Assembly (NCBI GenBank): GCA_001603075.1
Contig: LVBB01000041.1
Location: forward strand, 164,366-228,365
DNA from: Phycisphaerales bacterium Planc_01
GTDB lineage: Bacteria; Planctomycetota; Phycisphaerae; Sedimentisphaerales; Anaerobacaceae
Length of the DNA stretch: 64,000 nucleotides
Direction of reading: 5' to 3'
Shown here: piece by piece, positions 62,329-64,000 of the stretch
Numbering within the stretch: the first letter of the stretch is position 1
How the letters are laid out: each line of letters begins with the position of its first letter
Translations under genes and position numbers: made by a program
The notes under the pieces: generated by a model
Told to the model about the DNA's origin: nothing
The model's database searches: none
What the model saw: only the letters and a program-made list of their open reading frames with translations

Positions 62329-63435
62329 ATGATTAAGCGGAAGGTGGCCCTGAGTAGAGTCAGTGTGACGATTGCAGTTTTGGTGCTTACGGTCCCGCCT
62401 CTGTCGCGAGCCCAGGGAGAGTTTGAATCCTTCAAAGTAGATGCCGCTCTCCTGCCTGGATTGAAAGAGGTGGCCAGAGCGGTACATATGGATCAATGGC
62501 CGCGAAGCGATGCACTTCGAGTCGCGCCTCAGATCGCCAAAGACCTGTTGCTTGCCCCAAGCCGAGTAACAGATGAAAGGGTTGCTTACTCCACAGACCT
62601 CTTCCAGGACAACACGGCTGTTCGCGCCCGGTGGGTATGGAACTGTTTTCAGGACAACCCGGAAGGCGTTCCCAGCACATTGCCTCAAGAGTACAGGGAC
62701 AGTCTGTTCCGCAGGCTGCCTGAGGATAGACGGAACGATCCAAACTACGTCCAGGAACGTCTGAGCCGAGCACTGGAACGCTACCAACGGTCCAAGAGAT
62801 ACAAGCTCGTCGGGAGCCTGGAGGTCAATGTGTGCTGTGCCCTCGATGCTGTTACCGCCCAGGAGTTCTTGATCGGTTTCGTGTCGATTTCCTGTCTCCC
62901 CACGGAGGGTGTTGTGTCGCACTTCTCGAAAGCATCGCGCATGGAGGGTCTTGGAGATGTGGCGTTTAAGCATACCTCGCTGATGTTCGCCCGCGGCAAC
63001 ATCGCTGTGGCCATTACGGGGAATAGGCAGTTGGAGGAAGAATCTTTACCTCTGGCGCGGAAGATCGACAGCATGATCCAGAAGCAGACCGCCCTGACGA
63101 GGAGCGAATTCGAGTCGTTGCGACCGGTGGTATCGATCGCTGCCTCCGCACGAAAGACCGCGCGCGGATTGTACGTTGTCGAGTACAATGTCACCACCCC
63201 CGGCGACCAGAAAGTGGCTGTTTTGCGAACCGAGCTGACCCACGGAGATGAGAGAAGCTCCGCTCGAGCCATCGATGGCAGGATCGAGTTTTCTGCAGCA
63301 GGAAGCACGGCCAGAATCAGAGTGGAGGTCATCACGGAGGACTTGTTGACGACGGTCATAGAACGATCGGTAGCTCTGCTCGATGAATTAGTGCAAGAGG
63401 AACCGGAGAAGCCAGTCGCGAGCCCTCAGCGATGA
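62329..63435 (+). CDS. secreted protein of unknown function
   Basis: 368 residues from ATG 62329 with a strong site (AGGAGGT) 9 bases ahead; the open frame upstream to 62263 is not needed. Signal peptide VSVTIAVLVLTVPPLSRAQG. The mature part has mixed helix and strand, with two cysteines together (VNVCCALD) and no known motif. Its codon use (more A/T-ending codons) and lower GC differ from the neighbours, and it follows the transposase stub, so recent transfer is possible. Function unknown. Confidence 0.6.
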   Translation: MIKRKVALSRVSVTIAVLVLTVPPLSRAQGEFESFKVDAALLPGLKEVARAVHMDQWPRSDALRVAPQIAKDLLLAPSRVTDERVAYSTDLFQDNTAVRARWVWNCFQDNPEGVPSTLPQEYRDSLFRRLPEDRRNDPNYVQERLSRALERYQRSKRYKLVGSLEVNVCCALDAVTAQEFLIGFVSISCLPTEGVVSHFSKASRMEGLGDVAFKHTSLMFARGNIAVAITGNRQLEEESLPLARKIDSMIQKQTALTRSEFESLRPVVSIAASARKTARGLYVVEYNVTTPGDQKVAVLRTELTHGDERSSARAIDGRIEFSAAGSTARIRVEVITEDLLTTVIERSVALLDELVQEEPEKPVASPQR

Positions 63436-64000
63436 CAGTCGTTGGTATTGGAGAAGCGTAGAGCGGGACTCGGGGGACGGCGCATTAACATGCGAAGTGC
63501 AACACGATAGGTCGTGACAGTCACGAGCCGACCGGTAGCCACGCTGCGTTTTTGTTTCTGGGGACGCTGTCCCCAGGCCCCTGGGATTTATCGCTTTGCG
63601 CCAGAGGCAGGATAGAGGGTAAGGCGACGTGACCTATGGGGACAACGTCGCCCCTGCCCCTGGGCCGGGACGGCGCTCGAGTTGCTTCCCAGCAGCGCTC
63701 TATCCTCCGCCCCGACACACCCAGTATAGCTCGAACGTTTCGACCGACAAGGATCAGGTCGGGGTTTGGGGTGCCCTGGGGACGTACCCCTCTTTTACAT
63801 GTGTAACAGTTCGTGACGCGGCGGGTTGGGTGCGGGGGAACCAAGGGTTCACAAGCCCGCCCCGGTAGGTTCCGTGGAGGGAGCGCCTCCCGAGCGGAAC
63901 GGGGCGGGTTCTTTGTTGCTCCGGCGAGGGCGCCCGGCAATCGGCATGCACAGGGGTCCCGCGTCGTCGCCGGCAGTGCCGTGGTTGACTCGGGCGGGGT
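63436..64000. repeat. repeat-rich terminal stretch with three GGGGAC-type hairpins and one long hairpin
   Basis: No convincing gene in the last 565 bases. CTGGGGAC-GCT-GTCCCCAG (63558-63576) is an 8-base hairpin; looser GGGGAC...CCCC relatives stand at about 63639-63656 and 63778-63790. The longest, 63856-63908, is a nested hairpin: CCCGCCCC/GGGGCGGG (63856-63863 with 63901-63908), GTTCCG/CGGAAC (63869-63874 with 63895-63900) and GGAGG/CCTCC (63876-63880 with 63886-63890), followed by TTCTTTGTT. REP-like or a structured RNA end. Confidence 0.6.

Noticed and set aside
63521..63951. Minus-strand open frames in the right-edge repeats
   Set aside because: They run through hairpins, have no ribosome site and no plausible product.

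Overview
The window is high-GC DNA from a Gram-negative bacterium and most likely belongs to a Planctomycetota member (Phycisphaerae or a relative). The evidence is an inference from gene content: a run of Tat-exported Gfo/Idh/MocA oxidoreductases beside GH29, GH43, GH127 and GH5-like enzymes, a small MJ0042-type zinc-ribbon protein, a DUF6057 membrane protein beside a haem-carrying TolB-like protein, and a flagellum with P and L rings, so there is an outer membrane. No rRNA, tRNA, CRISPR array or intact insertion sequence was seen.

Bases 1-7.4 kb (minus strand) are a glycan island: a truncated sugar-nucleotide dehydratase, a heptose-1-phosphate guanylyltransferase-like gene, a methyltransferase, a UDP-sugar dehydrogenase, a small helical protein, a TPR protein and two glycosyltransferases with TPR-like parts. 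It runs straight on from a flagellar operon, so it probably decorates flagellar filament or hook proteins.

Bases 7.5-19.7 kb (minus strand) are one long rod/hook operon in the order flgD-flgE-(membrane PilZ protein)-flgF-flgG-flgA-flgH-flgI-flgJ-flgN-flgK-flgL. It is led by a near-perfect sigma-54 promoter. Bases 20.2-34.8 kb (plus strand) hold a sigma-54 activator, a second sigma-54 promoter, a large membrane-anchored TPR protein with a secretin-like (STN) insert, a secreted TPR protein, a second sigma-54 activator, fliL-fliM-fliN-flhA, a small membrane protein, fliA (sigma-28), two small proteins, two lipoproteins and flgM, closed by a rho-independent terminator. The two sigma-54 promoters share similar A-rich upstream boxes, so the activators probably switch on both operons together. 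FliA and FlgM then form the usual late-gene checkpoint. Flagellin, fliF/G, motA/B and the fliOPQR/flhB export genes are not in the window.

Bases 35.4-61.4 kb are a metabolic and envelope region. It has a zinc-ribbon protein, an exported alkaline-phosphatase-fold/methyltransferase fusion, a PIF1/RecD-like helicase, an M29 aminopeptidase, a GH5-like lipoprotein, GH43, a SUMF1-fold protein, four Gfo/Idh/MocA oxidoreductases, an alpha-L-fucosidase, a GH127 beta-L-arabinofuranosidase, the haem/TolB plus DUF6057 pair, MgtC, a diguanylate cyclase and a small receiver-like protein. This set suits breakdown of plant or algal polysaccharides rich in fucose and arabinose outside the cytoplasm.

Bases 61.4-64 kb are a decayed, repeat-rich end: a frameshifted gene remnant, the C-terminal stub of a REP-associated tyrosine transposase (RAYT), a secreted protein of atypical composition, and several strong hairpins. 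Palindromic REP-like elements are found only in the right-hand third (from about 40.6 kb) and are absent from the flagellar part.
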